Origin: Sporosarcina sp. P13
GTDB lineage: Bacteria > Bacillota > Bacilli > Bacillales_A > Planococcaceae
Length of the DNA stretch: 64,000 nucleotides
Reading direction: 5' to 3'
NCBI RefSeq assembly: GCF_002743055.1
Contig: NZ_PDYM01000003.1
Location: 62,001-126,000 of the forward strand
Position numbers and translations under genes: made by a program. Below, one piece after another: positions 41,601 through 51,619 of the stretch (its first letter is position 1; each line of letters opens with the position of its first letter). The notes beneath the pieces are model-generated. The model saw nothing but the letters and a program-made list of their open reading frames with translations, was not told the DNA's origin and ran no database searches.

Positions 41601-44528
41601 TTAGTCCTTATTTGGAGCCTCAGCTTCGGGCTTTTCATCTGGCTTTGCTTCTGGTGTAGCTTCTGGCTTCGCATCTGGTTTTGTTTCTGATGTAGCGTCG
41701 GGTTTTTTATTAGGCGTAGCTTCCGTCTCTTGATCAGGTTTTTTCTCCGTATCCGGTGTAGCTTCTGGGTTTGGTTTAGGAGGCGCGACATTCGATACAG
41801 TGTTAGATGCTTCTGATTGTAGACCTGTAATATCAACTGCTCGTACATAATATGAGCCATAGCCAATATTATAGGAACGTGATGCACCATCTCTGACCGT
41901 GCCAATACGTACGCCATTTTGATAAACATAATAACCGATAACATCATTAGATGAAGAAGCGGTCCATGTAAGGGTCGATCCGTTGTTACCTGTTTGCACT
42001 GGAGCGGGTGGTACGTTATTTGCTGGGAATCTAGCGCCGGATACGACATTGCTTGAATATCCACCTTGGCCTGCTAATAATTTAGACCCATCTCCACCTA
42101 ATCTTCCAAGCATCCGTTTAACGAATTGTGAGTTCACGCCAATACCACCAGAAGAAACGAATTCACGTGGTGTAGAAGGGAGTGCTTGGTACAGTTTTCC
42201 ATTCACTCGAACAGATGCGGTATTAATAATGCTGTCATCTACTTTCGAAGGAACCATTACTTTTGAATTGAATAGGTCAGACCTGACAAGACCTGCAGAC
42301 GCACACGCCGCAGAAGGTGCCATGCCAGAAACCCCGCAGAACGAACGAGTCACTACGCCGTTTGGACGTTTAAATCTTTCTGAAGCTTTAATTGTATCTG
42401 GTCGAACACTGTTGGCGGTGTTCATCAACTGTCCGAATAATCTAGCTGTTCGTTCAGAAGGGTGCATTTGACCGCTACGATAGCCTTTATACAACGGTGT
42501 TTGCTGATTCTTATAACCAAGCCATACACCGAGTGATACGTTTGGGTTGTAACCAACAAGCCAAGCATTTCCATAATGCTGAGATGTACCAGTTTTCACT
42601 GCTAAATCCGGACGGAAATTCATAAATCCTGGCAAACGCGCTGCTGTACCAGGTGGTCTTAGTACGTCACGCATCATATCTGTAATAATATAGGCTGTTT
42701 CAGGGCTGAACACATCGACTGGTTCAACTTTATGTTCATAGATTACATTGCCTTTCATATCTTCAATTCGATCAATTATATAAGATTTGATGAATTGACC
42801 GCCATTTGCAAATGTTGCGAACGCATTTGTATTTTCTTCAACAGAAACTCCTACATCCATACTACCAAGTGCGGTCGTTAGGTATCCTCCATCGGCTTCA
42901 GTTAATTTAGAGAAGTTCATTTTCTTAAGGAATTCGATGGGCTTTCTATCAATAATTTGATCGTACAGACGAAGGGTTGATAGGTTTTGAGAACGGGCTA
43001 GTGATTCACGAGCGGATAAAATCCCTAATTCCCGATCGAAGTAGTTCCCAGGTTTATAGCTTCCTTGTCTAAACTTGACATCAACTACGGGACTACCCGC
43101 ACCGATTACGCCATACTCTATAGCGGGTGCATAGACAAGTAGAGGTTTCATAGAAGAACCATTATGTCTAAATGCTTGGGTCGAGTGATTCATCGCTTCA
43201 ATTTCATGATCGCGTCCACCGATAAATGAAAGTACTTTACCTGTATGGTTCTCGATCATTGTTGCTCCGACTTGTACTGGGTCTTCCACAATAGTCGTTT
43301 TCCCTGAATCTGCATCTGTTTTTGTAGATGTATACGTGAATCCGTAATATTTGAAGTTTTTCGCGACTTCATTCATTTGATCGTATAGTTCTTTATCAAT
43401 CGTAGAGTAGATGCGGTAGCCGTCTGTTCGCATTGAACGGTCTGCCATGATCTCATACTTTTCTTTTACTTTTGAATCTTCATCAAATCGACTAGCGTCT
43501 AGTCCGTCTTTTTCGGCTAGGACTTTTGCTAAAATTTCGACTGTCCGATTCTGAATTTCTTGCGTAACATACGGATATCGTTCGGTTGCACGTCTAGAAG
43601 GTTGTCTGAAATCCTTAACGATGTCATAAGCAATTGCTTCTCGATATTCTTCTTCCGTAATATACCCTGTTTCTCTCATACGGAATAAAACGGTCTTCAT
43701 ACGATTAATACCAGCCTGTAGTTTTTCAGGCTCCTTAAGTCCTTGGTTCTTACTGTAGAAAGGTGTGTATGTATATGGCGCTTGTGGAATACCTGCAATA
43801 TAAGCAGATTGAGGTAAGTTTAATTCAATCGCTTTAATGCCAAAAAGTCCTCTTGCTGCAGTTTCGATACCTGCAATATTTTGTCCCACTACATCACGAC
43901 CGTACGGAATGATATTCAAGTATGCTTCTAGAATTTCATCTTTTGTCATAAAATGTTCTAAACGCATCGCTAATAAAATTTCCTTTGCTTTCCGTTCGTA
44001 AGATACTTCATTTGTCAGGATTTGGTTTTTGACTAATTGCTGAGTCAATGTAGAACCACCCGTTTGACTATCTGCGTTCGTAACGTCTTGGAATACTCCG
44101 CGGAAAATCGCTTTAGGTACAATTCCTGTATGCTCGTTGAAGTATTCATCCTCAGTAGCTAATACTGCGTCTAGCGCATATTGAGAAACCTTATCTAGCG
44201 TAATTTGTCGACGCTCGATATCCGAGTTGACTTTTCCTAAATAGATATTATTTGCAAAGAACATTTCTGATGTTTCCTCGTAAGTAAACACCGCATTACG
44301 CAGTTCTTCTTTAGAGCGTAAAGGTTCTTTTGCGACGAGTGAAGCGAAGTACCCTGCACCAACAGATGATGCGAACACAGCACCAATCACACCAAGGATT
44401 AGAGTCAATATGAATAAGTTCCACAGTACGCCAGAACTAATCCGAATTTTCTTGGCCCACGGTTCTTTTTTCGCCTTTTCGAATGTATTTTCTAGTTGTT
44501 GGATCTTATTATTTTTCAATTTATTCAA
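41601..44528 (-). CDS. Class A penicillin-binding protein (PBP1A family) with C-terminal FN3 domain
   Basis: A 975-residue bifunctional peptidoglycan synthase. One membrane helix (about 34-57) precedes the GT51 glycosyltransferase with EDEYFNEHTG (near 125) and GGSTLTQQLVKNQ. The transpeptidase has the SxxK serine in GSSMKPLL (near 456), SQN and KTGTSQ (near 643). A fibronectin type III domain follows (about 843-925), then a Pro/Glu/Lys-rich repetitive tail to 975. The start is TTG with an AGGGGGAG site. It lies where B. subtilis has acsA, between acuA and tyrS. Confidence 0.94.
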   Translation of the reverse strand: MNKLKNNKIQQLENTFEKAKKEPWAKKIRISSGVLWNLFILTLILGVIGAVFASSVGAGYFASLVAKEPLRSKEELRNAVFTYEETSEMFFANNIYLGKVNSDIERRQITLDKVSQYALDAVLATEDEYFNEHTGIVPKAIFRGVFQDVTNADSQTGGSTLTQQLVKNQILTNEVSYERKAKEILLAMRLEHFMTKDEILEAYLNIIPYGRDVVGQNIAGIETAARGLFGIKAIELNLPQSAYIAGIPQAPYTYTPFYSKNQGLKEPEKLQAGINRMKTVLFRMRETGYITEEEYREAIAYDIVKDFRQPSRRATERYPYVTQEIQNRTVEILAKVLAEKDGLDASRFDEDSKVKEKYEIMADRSMRTDGYRIYSTIDKELYDQMNEVAKNFKYYGFTYTSTKTDADSGKTTIVEDPVQVGATMIENHTGKVLSFIGGRDHEIEAMNHSTQAFRHNGSSMKPLLVYAPAIEYGVIGAGSPVVDVKFRQGSYKPGNYFDRELGILSARESLARSQNLSTLRLYDQIIDRKPIEFLKKMNFSKLTEADGGYLTTALGSMDVGVSVEENTNAFATFANGGQFIKSYIIDRIEDMKGNVIYEHKVEPVDVFSPETAYIITDMMRDVLRPPGTAARLPGFMNFRPDLAVKTGTSQHYGNAWLVGYNPNVSLGVWLGYKNQQTPLYKGYRSGQMHPSERTARLFGQLMNTANSVRPDTIKASERFKRPNGVVTRSFCGVSGMAPSAACASAGLVRSDLFNSKVMVPSKVDDSIINTASVRVNGKLYQALPSTPREFVSSGGIGVNSQFVKRMLGRLGGDGSKLLAGQGGYSSNVVSGARFPANNVPPAPVQTGNNGSTLTWTASSSNDVIGYYVYQNGVRIGTVRDGASRSYNIGYGSYYVRAVDITGLQSEASNTVSNVAPPKPNPEATPDTEKKPDQETEATPNKKPDATSETKPDAKPEATPEAKPDEKPEAEAPNKD

Positions 44529-44593
44529 TTCATTCTCCCCCTAAAAATCTTATTTATTATAGCATAGATTACGGATTAATTAAGCATATATTG

Positions 44594-44621
44594 TTGACTT
44601 TCATTGGAACTTGGTTAAAAT
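44594..44621 (+). promoter_or_regulatory. Sigma-A promoter of the tyrS T-box
   Basis: TTGACT (44594-44599), a 16-bp spacer and TAAAAT (44616-44621): five of six matches in each hexamer. Confidence 0.75.
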
Positions 44622-44627
44622 TAGAGT

Positions 44628-46164
<1,537 letters not shown>

Positions 46165-46175
46165 TTTTAAGAAGA

Positions 46176-46215
46176 GGACCCCTTGGGATTCTTGGTGAAT
46201 TTCAGGGGCTTTTTG
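46176..46215 (+). terminator. Terminator after tyrS
   Basis: CCCCTTGGGATTC pairs imperfectly with GAATTTCAGGGG, followed by CTTTTTG. Confidence 0.8.
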
Positions 46216-46216
46216 T

Positions 46217-46390
46217 TTATTGGATTAGTATATTTTTAATCATGCGGATGTCGATGTCGTGATCGTTTGCTTGATGTTGGATCGTGTGCATACAGGCTAG
46301 TTGGTCTGAGTGGTGTGGGACTTTTTCCGTTAGTGAGTCGATTTTTTCTTCGGTAGGAATAGTACGTTCACCGAGTTCAAATAAAATCAC
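46217..46390 (-). CDS. Possible 57-residue ORF or gene remnant between rpsD and tyrS
   Basis: The frame runs from a GTG at 46390 to a stop at 46217 (VILFELGERTIPTEEK, then a His/Asp-rich part and DIRMIKNILIQ). It looks more protein-like than typical intergenic sequence. It begins directly after the rpsD terminator and has no Shine-Dalgarno. The open frame extends back through that terminator to 46441, which is surely not coding. It may be the 3' remnant of a lost gene. No family recognised. Confidence 0.3.
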   Translation of the reverse strand: MILFELGERTIPTEEKIDSLTEKVPHHSDQLACMHTIQHQANDHDIDIRMIKNILIQ

Positions 46391-46433
46391 AAAAAACCCC
46401 GTTAGCTGAGAAAATCTCAACCATCGGGGTTTT
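46391..46433 (-). terminator. Terminator after rpsD
   Basis: On the minus strand, AAAACCCCG...TTGAG pairs with CTCAG...CGGGGTTTT, followed by more T. Confidence 0.88.
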
Positions 46434-46440
46434 ACTGTCA

Positions 46441-47043
46441 TTAACGTGAGTAGAATTCTACGATCAATGCTTCGTTGATCTCAGCAGCTAATTCGCTACG
46501 CTCTGGAAGGCGAACGAAAGTACCTTTTTTAGAATCTTTATCGAAAGTTACATAGTCAGGAACAAAGCTGCTCACTTCTAATGCTTCTTCGATTGCAGTT
46601 AAGTTTTGAGATTTCTCGCGAAGAGAGATTTCAGAACCTGGCTTCACTGCGAATGAAGGGATGTCAACGCGCTTGCCGTCAACTAGCACGTGACCGTGGT
46701 TGACTAACTGGCGAGCTGCACGACGAGTACGTGCAAGACCCATACGGTAAACAACGTTATCCAAGCGAGCTTCAAGTAAGATCATGAAGTTTTCACCGTG
46801 AATACCTTGCATTTTACCAGCTTTGTTGAAAAGCGTGCGGAATTGACGTTCGTTTACGCCGTACATGAAGCGTAGTTTTTGTTTTTCTTGCAATTGCATT
46901 CCGTATTCGGAAAGTTTTTTACGTTGGTTTGGACCGTGTTGTCCTGGAGCGTATGGACGCTTTTCAATTTCTTTACCAGTGCCTGTTAGTGAGATACCTA
47001 AACGACGTGACAATTTCCAAGATGGACCTGTATATCGAGCCAT
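46441..47043 (-). CDS. rpsD: 30S ribosomal protein S4
   Basis: A 200-residue primary rRNA-binding protein of the small subunit. It begins [20 protein letters not shown] and has the S4 RNA-binding fold ([20 protein letters not shown], then [14 protein letters not shown]). It ends [10 protein letters not shown], as typical of Bacillales. The start has a GAGGAGGAG site. In B. subtilis it is autoregulated through its mRNA leader, and a long leader exists here too. The zinc-binding cysteines seen in some S4 proteins are absent. Confidence 0.98.
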   Translation of the reverse strand: MARYTGPSWKLSRRLGISLTGTGKEIEKRPYAPGQHGPNQRKKLSEYGMQLQEKQKLRFMYGVNERQFRTLFNKAGKMQGIHGENFMILLEARLDNVVYRMGLARTRRAARQLVNHGHVLVDGKRVDIPSFAVKPGSEISLREKSQNLTAIEEALEVSSFVPDYVTFDKDSKKGTFVRLPERSELAAEINEALIVEFYSR

Positions 47044-47230
47044 GAGAGACTCCTCCTCTGTTGGTTTTATTTTGTTGTAAAATAAGACCAGATATGTTCA
47101 ATCCATCTGCCATTCTATAATCTTGCAACTTCGCCCCTGCAGCCTCGAGGTTACGTGGTGCACCTTTTAATAAGGAATAGACTGGACAAAACAGAACACA
47201 TAACTGCTGCAACTATTTTACACAAAGAAT
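47044..47230 (-). promoter_or_regulatory. rpsD 5' leader, probable S4 autoregulatory element
   Basis: About 185 transcribed but untranslated bases lie between the rpsD promoter and gene. In Bacillales this region usually folds into a pseudoknot bound by S4. I did not verify the fold, so the call rests on position and known biology. Confidence 0.55.
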
Positions 47231-47259
47231 AGCATACCAATTTATTGGCTTGGGGTCAA
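47231..47259 (-). promoter_or_regulatory. Sigma-A promoter of rpsD
   Basis: On the minus strand: TTGACC (47259-47254), a 17-bp spacer and TATGCT (47236-47231). Confidence 0.75.
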
Positions 47260-47390
47260 GCATATTCATATGAAAGAAAGAAAAAGTCTGCAATTCTTTT
47301 GTTTTCTCTAAAATCGCTGTACACTGAAAAAGAGAATAACGAAGCGCTTTCAGAAACTTTCTGAATAGAATGATAGAAGGAGGAATCAAT

Positions 47391-48581
47391 ATGCAGAAGA
47401 ATAACGACTGGCATAAAGAAACGGCAATGATTCATGAAGGATACGACAGCAAAGAACATCAAGGGAGTCTTGCAGTGCCGCTGTATCAAACTGCAACGTA
47501 TGTATTTGATTCAGCTGAGCAAGGAGAAAAACGATTCGCTGGGGAAGAAGTGGGGAATATTTATTCGCGCTTAGGAAATCCGACGGTTAGCGTATTAGAA
47601 GAACGTATTGCACGACTGGAAGAAGGGCAAACAGGTCTGGCATTTGCGTCAGGAATGGCTGCGGTTAGTGCTGTATTTGTTCATGTCACAAAAGCGAATG
47701 ATCATGTGTTATGTTCTCGTGGAATTTACGGCTGTACATTCGGACTTTTGAAAATTATGGAAGAAAAATACGCGATTACACATAGTTTAATCTCTATGAG
47801 AACAGAAGAAGAAATTGAAAAGGCGGTAAAGCCAGAAACGACGTGTATATATGTAGAAACGCCAATCAACCCGACGATGGAATTGGTCGATTTGCAAGCT
47901 GTTGTGAATGTGGCTAAACGACATAATTTAAAAGTAATTGTTGATAATACGTTCTGCTCACCGTATATTCAAACGCCTTTGACGTTCGGTGTTGATTTCG
48001 TTTTGCATAGTGCAACGAAATATTTGAATGGTCATGGCGACGTCATTGCAGGATTATTAGTAGGTAATGATAAGGAAGAAATGGCGAAACTTCGAGGCAC
48101 TGTACAAAAAGATTTTGGTGGCGTTATTTCACCGTTTGACGCATGGCTATTGCTTCGTGGAATTAAAACATTGCCCGTGCGAATGGACCGACATGCGGCA
48201 AACGCGAAAATTCTTTTTAATTACTTAAAAAAGAAAGCTCAAGTAGATGAAGTCTTTTATCCATTTGACGACCAACATCCACAATACGAAATTGCGAAGA
48301 AGCAAATGAAAACAGGTGGCGGCTTAATTTCTTTCACTATCAAAGGTGGAAAAGAAGAAGCGCAGAAGCTAATGAACCACTTATCACTTATTAAATTAGC
48401 AGTTAGCCTTGGAGACGCGGAAACATTAATCCAGCATCCAGCCACAATGACACATTCTGCAGTACCGAAAGAAGAGCGTGAAAAAATGGGGGTAACCGAT
48501 TCGTTGATTCGGCTGTCTGTAGGGTTAGAGCATATGGATGATATCATCGCTGACTTAGAACAAGCATTTCAATGTATCTAA
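47391..48581 (+). CDS. PLP-dependent trans-sulfuration enzyme, methionine gamma-lyase type
   Basis: A 396-residue Cys/Met metabolism PLP enzyme. SRLGNPTVSVLEERIARLEE, FASGMAAVSAVF, YVETPINPTMELVD and the PLP lysine in SATKYLNGHGD are clear. The overall form (HKETAMIHEGYD start, SVGLEHMDDIIADLEQA end) is closer to methionine gamma-lyase and O-acetylhomoserine-type enzymes than to cystathionine synthases. The ATG at 47391 follows AAGGAGG. It stands alone with its own terminator. The precise reaction (gamma-elimination or replacement) is uncertain. Confidence 0.87.
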   Translation: MQKNNDWHKETAMIHEGYDSKEHQGSLAVPLYQTATYVFDSAEQGEKRFAGEEVGNIYSRLGNPTVSVLEERIARLEEGQTGLAFASGMAAVSAVFVHVTKANDHVLCSRGIYGCTFGLLKIMEEKYAITHSLISMRTEEEIEKAVKPETTCIYVETPINPTMELVDLQAVVNVAKRHNLKVIVDNTFCSPYIQTPLTFGVDFVLHSATKYLNGHGDVIAGLLVGNDKEEMAKLRGTVQKDFGGVISPFDAWLLLRGIKTLPVRMDRHAANAKILFNYLKKKAQVDEVFYPFDDQHPQYEIAKKQMKTGGGLISFTIKGGKEEAQKLMNHLSLIKLAVSLGDAETLIQHPATMTHSAVPKEEREKMGVTDSLIRLSVGLEHMDDIIADLEQAFQCI

Positions 48582-48618
48582 AAAACAGGCGATCCTTTGC
48601 AAAGGATCGCCTGTTTTA
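48580..48618. terminator. Bidirectional terminator after the methionine gamma-lyase gene
   Basis: AAAACAGGCGATCCTTT pairs with AAAGGATCGCCTGTTTT. A and T runs on both flanks allow it to end the gene on the plus strand and the orphan transcript on the minus strand. Confidence 0.92.
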
Positions 48619-48890
48619 TTCTATAGAATTGTGGAAGGACTGTCACAATGGGCAGTCCTTACTTTTGATAACTTACCATAATAATGTTGGTTTTATATAT
48701 CGTGTAGAATCTGAATGTACCGTATTTGCCGCGGTCGTGTTCTACTGGTTGTTTTACTTAAGCAACGCAAACCCTACCTACTTTTGCGTCCTTGCGACCC
48801 TATAGTCGCGCCAGTGATGAATAAGTGTTCCGAAAAACATCTGCAGAACGCCATTTCTTTGTGTCAGATTAGTTATCAATCTCAATTCAC
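48580..48890 (-). ncRNA. Candidate orphan structured RNA, about 300 nt
   Basis: A strong minus-strand promoter (48892-48920) and a terminator (48580-48618) bracket a region without a convincing gene. The transcript would contain several hairpins: AGATT/AATCT, GTTC/GAAC, GCGAC/GTCGC, ACGCAAA/TTTGCGT, GTTG/CAAC, and AAGGACTG/CAGTCCTT at 48636-48661. A short internal frame (about 26 codons from ATGGCGTTC) has no ribosome site. It does not match the RNA classes I can recall (6S, SRP, RNase P, tmRNA, common riboswitches). The promoter and terminator are seen; that the RNA exists is inference. Confidence 0.45.
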
Positions 48891-48891
48891 T

Positions 48892-48920
48892 ACTATACAT
48901 TATAATTATGTTCTTGTCAA
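48892..48920 (-). promoter_or_regulatory. Strong sigma-A promoter pointing into an apparently gene-free region
   Basis: On the minus strand: TTGACA (48920-48915), exactly 17 bp, then TATAGT (48897-48892). This is 11 of 12 consensus bases, among the best promoters in the window, with no protein gene downstream before the terminator. Confidence 0.75.
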
Positions 48921-49008
48921 TACGTCTTTATCTGGCGACGTCTTTCCAGAAGAACGTATGCCGCCCTAAACGGGAAGCGTAGCAATTTTTAACGGTAACA
49001 AAATCTGA

Positions 49009-49389
49009 TTAGTTATCTTCTACTAATAGATCTTTTGCTGCTGTTAAAGCATTTTGAACACGTGGGAAACCAACATACGGAATTAGTTGCATAATACTTT
49101 CCACAACCTCAGTTTTTGTCAGACCGACTGTGAGTGCGCGTTTTACATGTGTTTGAATTTGAGTGGTCGCTCCTTGAGTGACGAGTGAAGCGAGTGTCAC
49201 TAATTGACGTTGTTTACTGTCGAGTCCAGGTCTCGAATAGATCTCGCCATACGCAAATTCTACTATATACTTACGTAAGTCCGGCGCTAACTCTTTTAGT
49301 GCGTCAGCTGTCATCATACGATTCGCTTCCTCTTCGCTGACGTACTCTTTAATTTTCGTTAAACCTGCTTCAATTCGTTCTGTTGACAT
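49009..49389 (-). CDS. Carboxymuconolactone decarboxylase (AhpD-like fold) family protein
   Basis: A 126-residue all-helical protein of the CMD family: IYSRPGLDSKQRQLVTLASL, TQIQTHVKRALTVGLTKTEV and IPYVGFPRVQNAL are typical. There are no cysteines, so it lacks the CxxC redox centre of AhpD peroxidase partners and is closer to PcaC-like members. The ATG at 49389 has TAGGGGGA seven bases upstream; TTG at 49395 would be too close. Substrate unknown. Confidence 0.88.
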   Translation of the reverse strand: MSTERIEAGLTKIKEYVSEEEANRMMTADALKELAPDLRKYIVEFAYGEIYSRPGLDSKQRQLVTLASLVTQGATTQIQTHVKRALTVGLTKTEVVESIMQLIPYVGFPRVQNALTAAKDLLVEDN

Positions 49390-49536
49390 ATGCAAATCCC
49401 CCTACTATTTCAATTATTCTGTAGATGGAGTATAGCACACTTGTCCATATGCTCGTCTATTGATAAATGAAAGAGAATACTTTTAAGGAGTTTGAAAAAC
49501 GGCAATAGTACAAATGGTTCTTATTCAAGTAGAAAT

Positions 49537-49562
49537 GTTTAAGAAGTAGTGTAGGAAGGTAT
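49537..49562 (+). promoter_or_regulatory. Sigma-B promoter of the YflT-like stress gene
   Basis: GTTTAA (49537-49542), a 14-bp spacer and AGGTAT (49557-49562), 11 of 12 bases of the sigma-B consensus. It lies 44 bp before the start codon of a general-stress-family gene. Confidence 0.75.
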
Positions 49563-49605
49563 AGTTGAGTAGAGCAAGAAAACAACAACTTTGGAGGTAA
49601 TACAA

Positions 49606-49923
49606 ATGGAAAAGTTTTTCTTGGAAAATGCAGTACAGGCAAAAAAGAAGGTTGAAGAATTGGTAGCACAAGGCTACACACACGAAAAAATTTATGTTTT
49701 TGCACATAGCGAAGATCGTGAAGATAAGATTGCGGATGCGCTAGATTCTGAAAAAGTCGGAATGAGTGAAATGGGCTTACTTGATAAGATGAAGAATATG
49801 TTTACATCTCGCGGTGATACATTAAGAGCGGAGATGCAGGCGGTCGGACTTACTGAAGCAGAAGCTGAAGAAGGCGAAAGTGAGTTAGACAAAGGTAGAT
49901 TATTACTCGTCGTTAAACGATAA
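49606..49923 (+). CDS. General stress protein, YflT/GSP17M-like
   Basis: A 105-residue soluble protein with the YflT pattern: an N-terminal alpha/beta half (AVQAKKKVEELVAQGYTHEKIYVF-type, here split by HSEDREDKIADAL) and an acidic C-terminus ending GRLLLVVKR. Relatives are sigma-B-induced general stress proteins of unknown mechanism. The ATG at 49606 follows TTTGGAGG. A sigma-B-type promoter precedes it, which supports the family call. Confidence 0.85.
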   Translation: MEKFFLENAVQAKKKVEELVAQGYTHEKIYVFAHSEDREDKIADALDSEKVGMSEMGLLDKMKNMFTSRGDTLRAEMQAVGLTEAEAEEGESELDKGRLLLVVKR

Positions 49924-49930
49924 AATAACG

Positions 49931-49968
49931 AAGGATCGGTAAAGGGCTTGTCCCTAACCGATCTTTTT
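49931..49968. terminator. Bidirectional terminator between the stress gene and the protease gene
   Basis: AAGGATCGGT...AGGG pairs with CCCT...ACCGATCTTTTT; both genes end against it. Confidence 0.87.
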
Positions 49969-49973
49969 CATGC

Positions 49974-50771
49974 CTATAAATTTTCCATAGCATCATAATA
50001 CAGGTCAATTGGAATGAATAACCCAACTTTTCCGTGACTCTTTTCATCCAATGTTGCAAAAATCGTACCGATCACTTCACCATTCTCATTAATGACCGGG
50101 CTTCCACTATTGCCACGGTAGACAGGAGCCTTTATCATAACAACTGGATTTTCCCAATCGGGTAATTGGATATAATCGATTGTATTGCCTTGATTGGCAA
50201 TGCCTGAAAAACTAAGTGGATTACCGATAATTGTGATAGGTTCGTGATCATAAAAATGAGTTTCATCTGCCAATGTTAAATGCGGAAGATCTTCTCCATT
50301 CACATTTATTACTGCCATATCTATAGAAGGAAATGTTTTTGTGACAGTAGCGGTGAAACGTTCGCCCTTAGGAAAAGAGACAAGCACGGATTTATTCCCT
50401 TCAATTACATGATAATTCGTCAATATAGTACCGTCGTCACTAATTGAATAGCCGGTACCTTTGCTATCTCCAGTAGCAACAATAACAATTGATTTCTTAT
50501 ATTCTGCGATATGCAGGTTTTTAGAAAGTGTAGATGAAGTTTTTAAAAATTCAATGGCTGGAATCGAATAAATTTGAAACATGATAGAAAAGGTACTGAT
50601 TGCTAATGTCATTGCCATGATCCAAAAAATCCATTTAGGGAAAGGGCGGTATGTGCGGCGTATGTTTTTTTCAGCGGCCGCTTTTTCAAGTGCTTCACGC
50701 TGCGCTTCGAGTACTAATTCCTGTAACACCTCATCGTCTAGCTCTTCTTGTAAAGGATCTTTTGTCTTCAC
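49974..50771 (-). CDS. Membrane-anchored trypsin-like serine protease
   Basis: A 265-residue protein: an acidic cytosolic N-terminus, one membrane helix (about 46-68) and an extracytoplasmic chymotrypsin-fold domain. The triad is His121 (TNYHVIEG), Asp151 (PSIDMAVI) and Ser222 (RGNSGSPV). Unlike HtrA/DegP members there is no PDZ domain, so it ends soon after the protease core. It is probably involved in envelope quality control or signalling. The start follows GGAGGTGTG. Confidence 0.88.
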   Translation of the reverse strand: MKTKDPLQEELDDEVLQELVLEAQREALEKAAAEKNIRRTYRPFPKWIFWIMAMTLAISTFSIMFQIYSIPAIEFLKTSSTLSKNLHIAEYKKSIVIVATGDSKGTGYSISDDGTILTNYHVIEGNKSVLVSFPKGERFTATVTKTFPSIDMAVINVNGEDLPHLTLADETHFYDHEPITIIGNPLSFSGIANQGNTIDYIQLPDWENPVVMIKAPVYRGNSGSPVINENGEVIGTIFATLDEKSHGKVGLFIPIDLYYDAMENL

Positions 50772-50939
50772 TCACCACACCTCCTTTTACTACCTAGTCT
50801 ATCAGAAAATGAATAGAAAAGAAGTGTAGTCCCTTTTACTTCTAGTTATCTGAAAGGTTGTGTAATTATAGTAAAAAAGAACGTTGTATGTGATATGATA
50901 TAGGTGAAGAAATAGGGCTAAATAGTTGGAGGTGTTCCT

Positions 50940-51433
50940 ATGACTAGATCCATAACTGTCCGGGCAGAATCAGTTGAGCGGATTCACTTAGAGAAGAACA
51001 AACAACGATTGTCTATTTACGTAAACTGATTAAGGAAACGGAGTTACTGCTACAAGTATACAGTGAAGAAGTGAGTTCGGTGTCGCTACTGCAAGCCGCA
51101 TTTGCGCTCAACAGTATCCTATATAGTAGTGGAAATATTCATATTCGCTCGAAAGGTGTCTATCAGTGCTCCATTACCGCACGTAACAACATGGAGATTA
51201 AAGGTGTTTGTCGTGGGGGAGAAGTAATTGCTAGCAAAGATATCGAAATGGAAGAAACAGGTTCTACTGCGGGTGTGAAAACGAAAATTCAAACGAACGA
51301 CGGTGTGATACGTTTCGGCGCTGCACATCCGGGTATGGTAATTCAAATTGGCGAACAACGTCATGAGTTTTTCACAATTACATATGGCGTGATAGCGCTG
51401 GTAGATGAAAAGGGGAGGTTAGTGATTAAATAG
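50940..51433 (+). pseudogene. Remnant of a FapA/DUF342 family gene, frameshifted
   Basis: A perfect ribosome site (GGAGGTGTTCCT) precedes ATG 50940. That frame gives MTRSITVRAESVERIHLEKN and stops after 30 codons (TGA 51027-51029). The frame shifted by one base then stays open from 50978 to 51433 and encodes ADSLREEQTTIVYLRKLIKE, SLLQAAFALNSILYSSGNIH, and the beta-helix-like GGEVIASKDIEMEETG typical of the FapA C-terminal half. Intact FapA proteins are several hundred residues long, so this is best read as an internal deletion fusing the two ends out of frame. A short functional product starting at an internal codon (such as GTG 51071) is less likely. Confidence 0.7.
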
Positions 51434-51619
51434 TCGTTTCCAAACCGTGAATCGAATCGAATTATTCCGTAGAATACGTCTGCAATAGATAAGTTCTCTA
51501 CTATTTATTAAAAAATATGTTTTAATAAGACGAAAATACTTTAAACATGTTACGATATACTATAATATCTATAGTAGTCACTTTATGCGCGAAGTGTGGG
51601 ATAGGGGGATCATAGTAAG

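Noticed and set aside
48715-48969. 84-codon plus-strand frame after the methionine gamma-lyase gene
   Set aside because: It lies antisense to the strong promoter and hairpin region, has no ribosome site and shows unusual composition.
50978-51030. Programmed -1 frameshift in the FapA-like gene
   Set aside because: No X-XXY-YYZ slippery heptamer with a stimulatory structure is visible, and the protein is far too short for the family; deletion is simpler.
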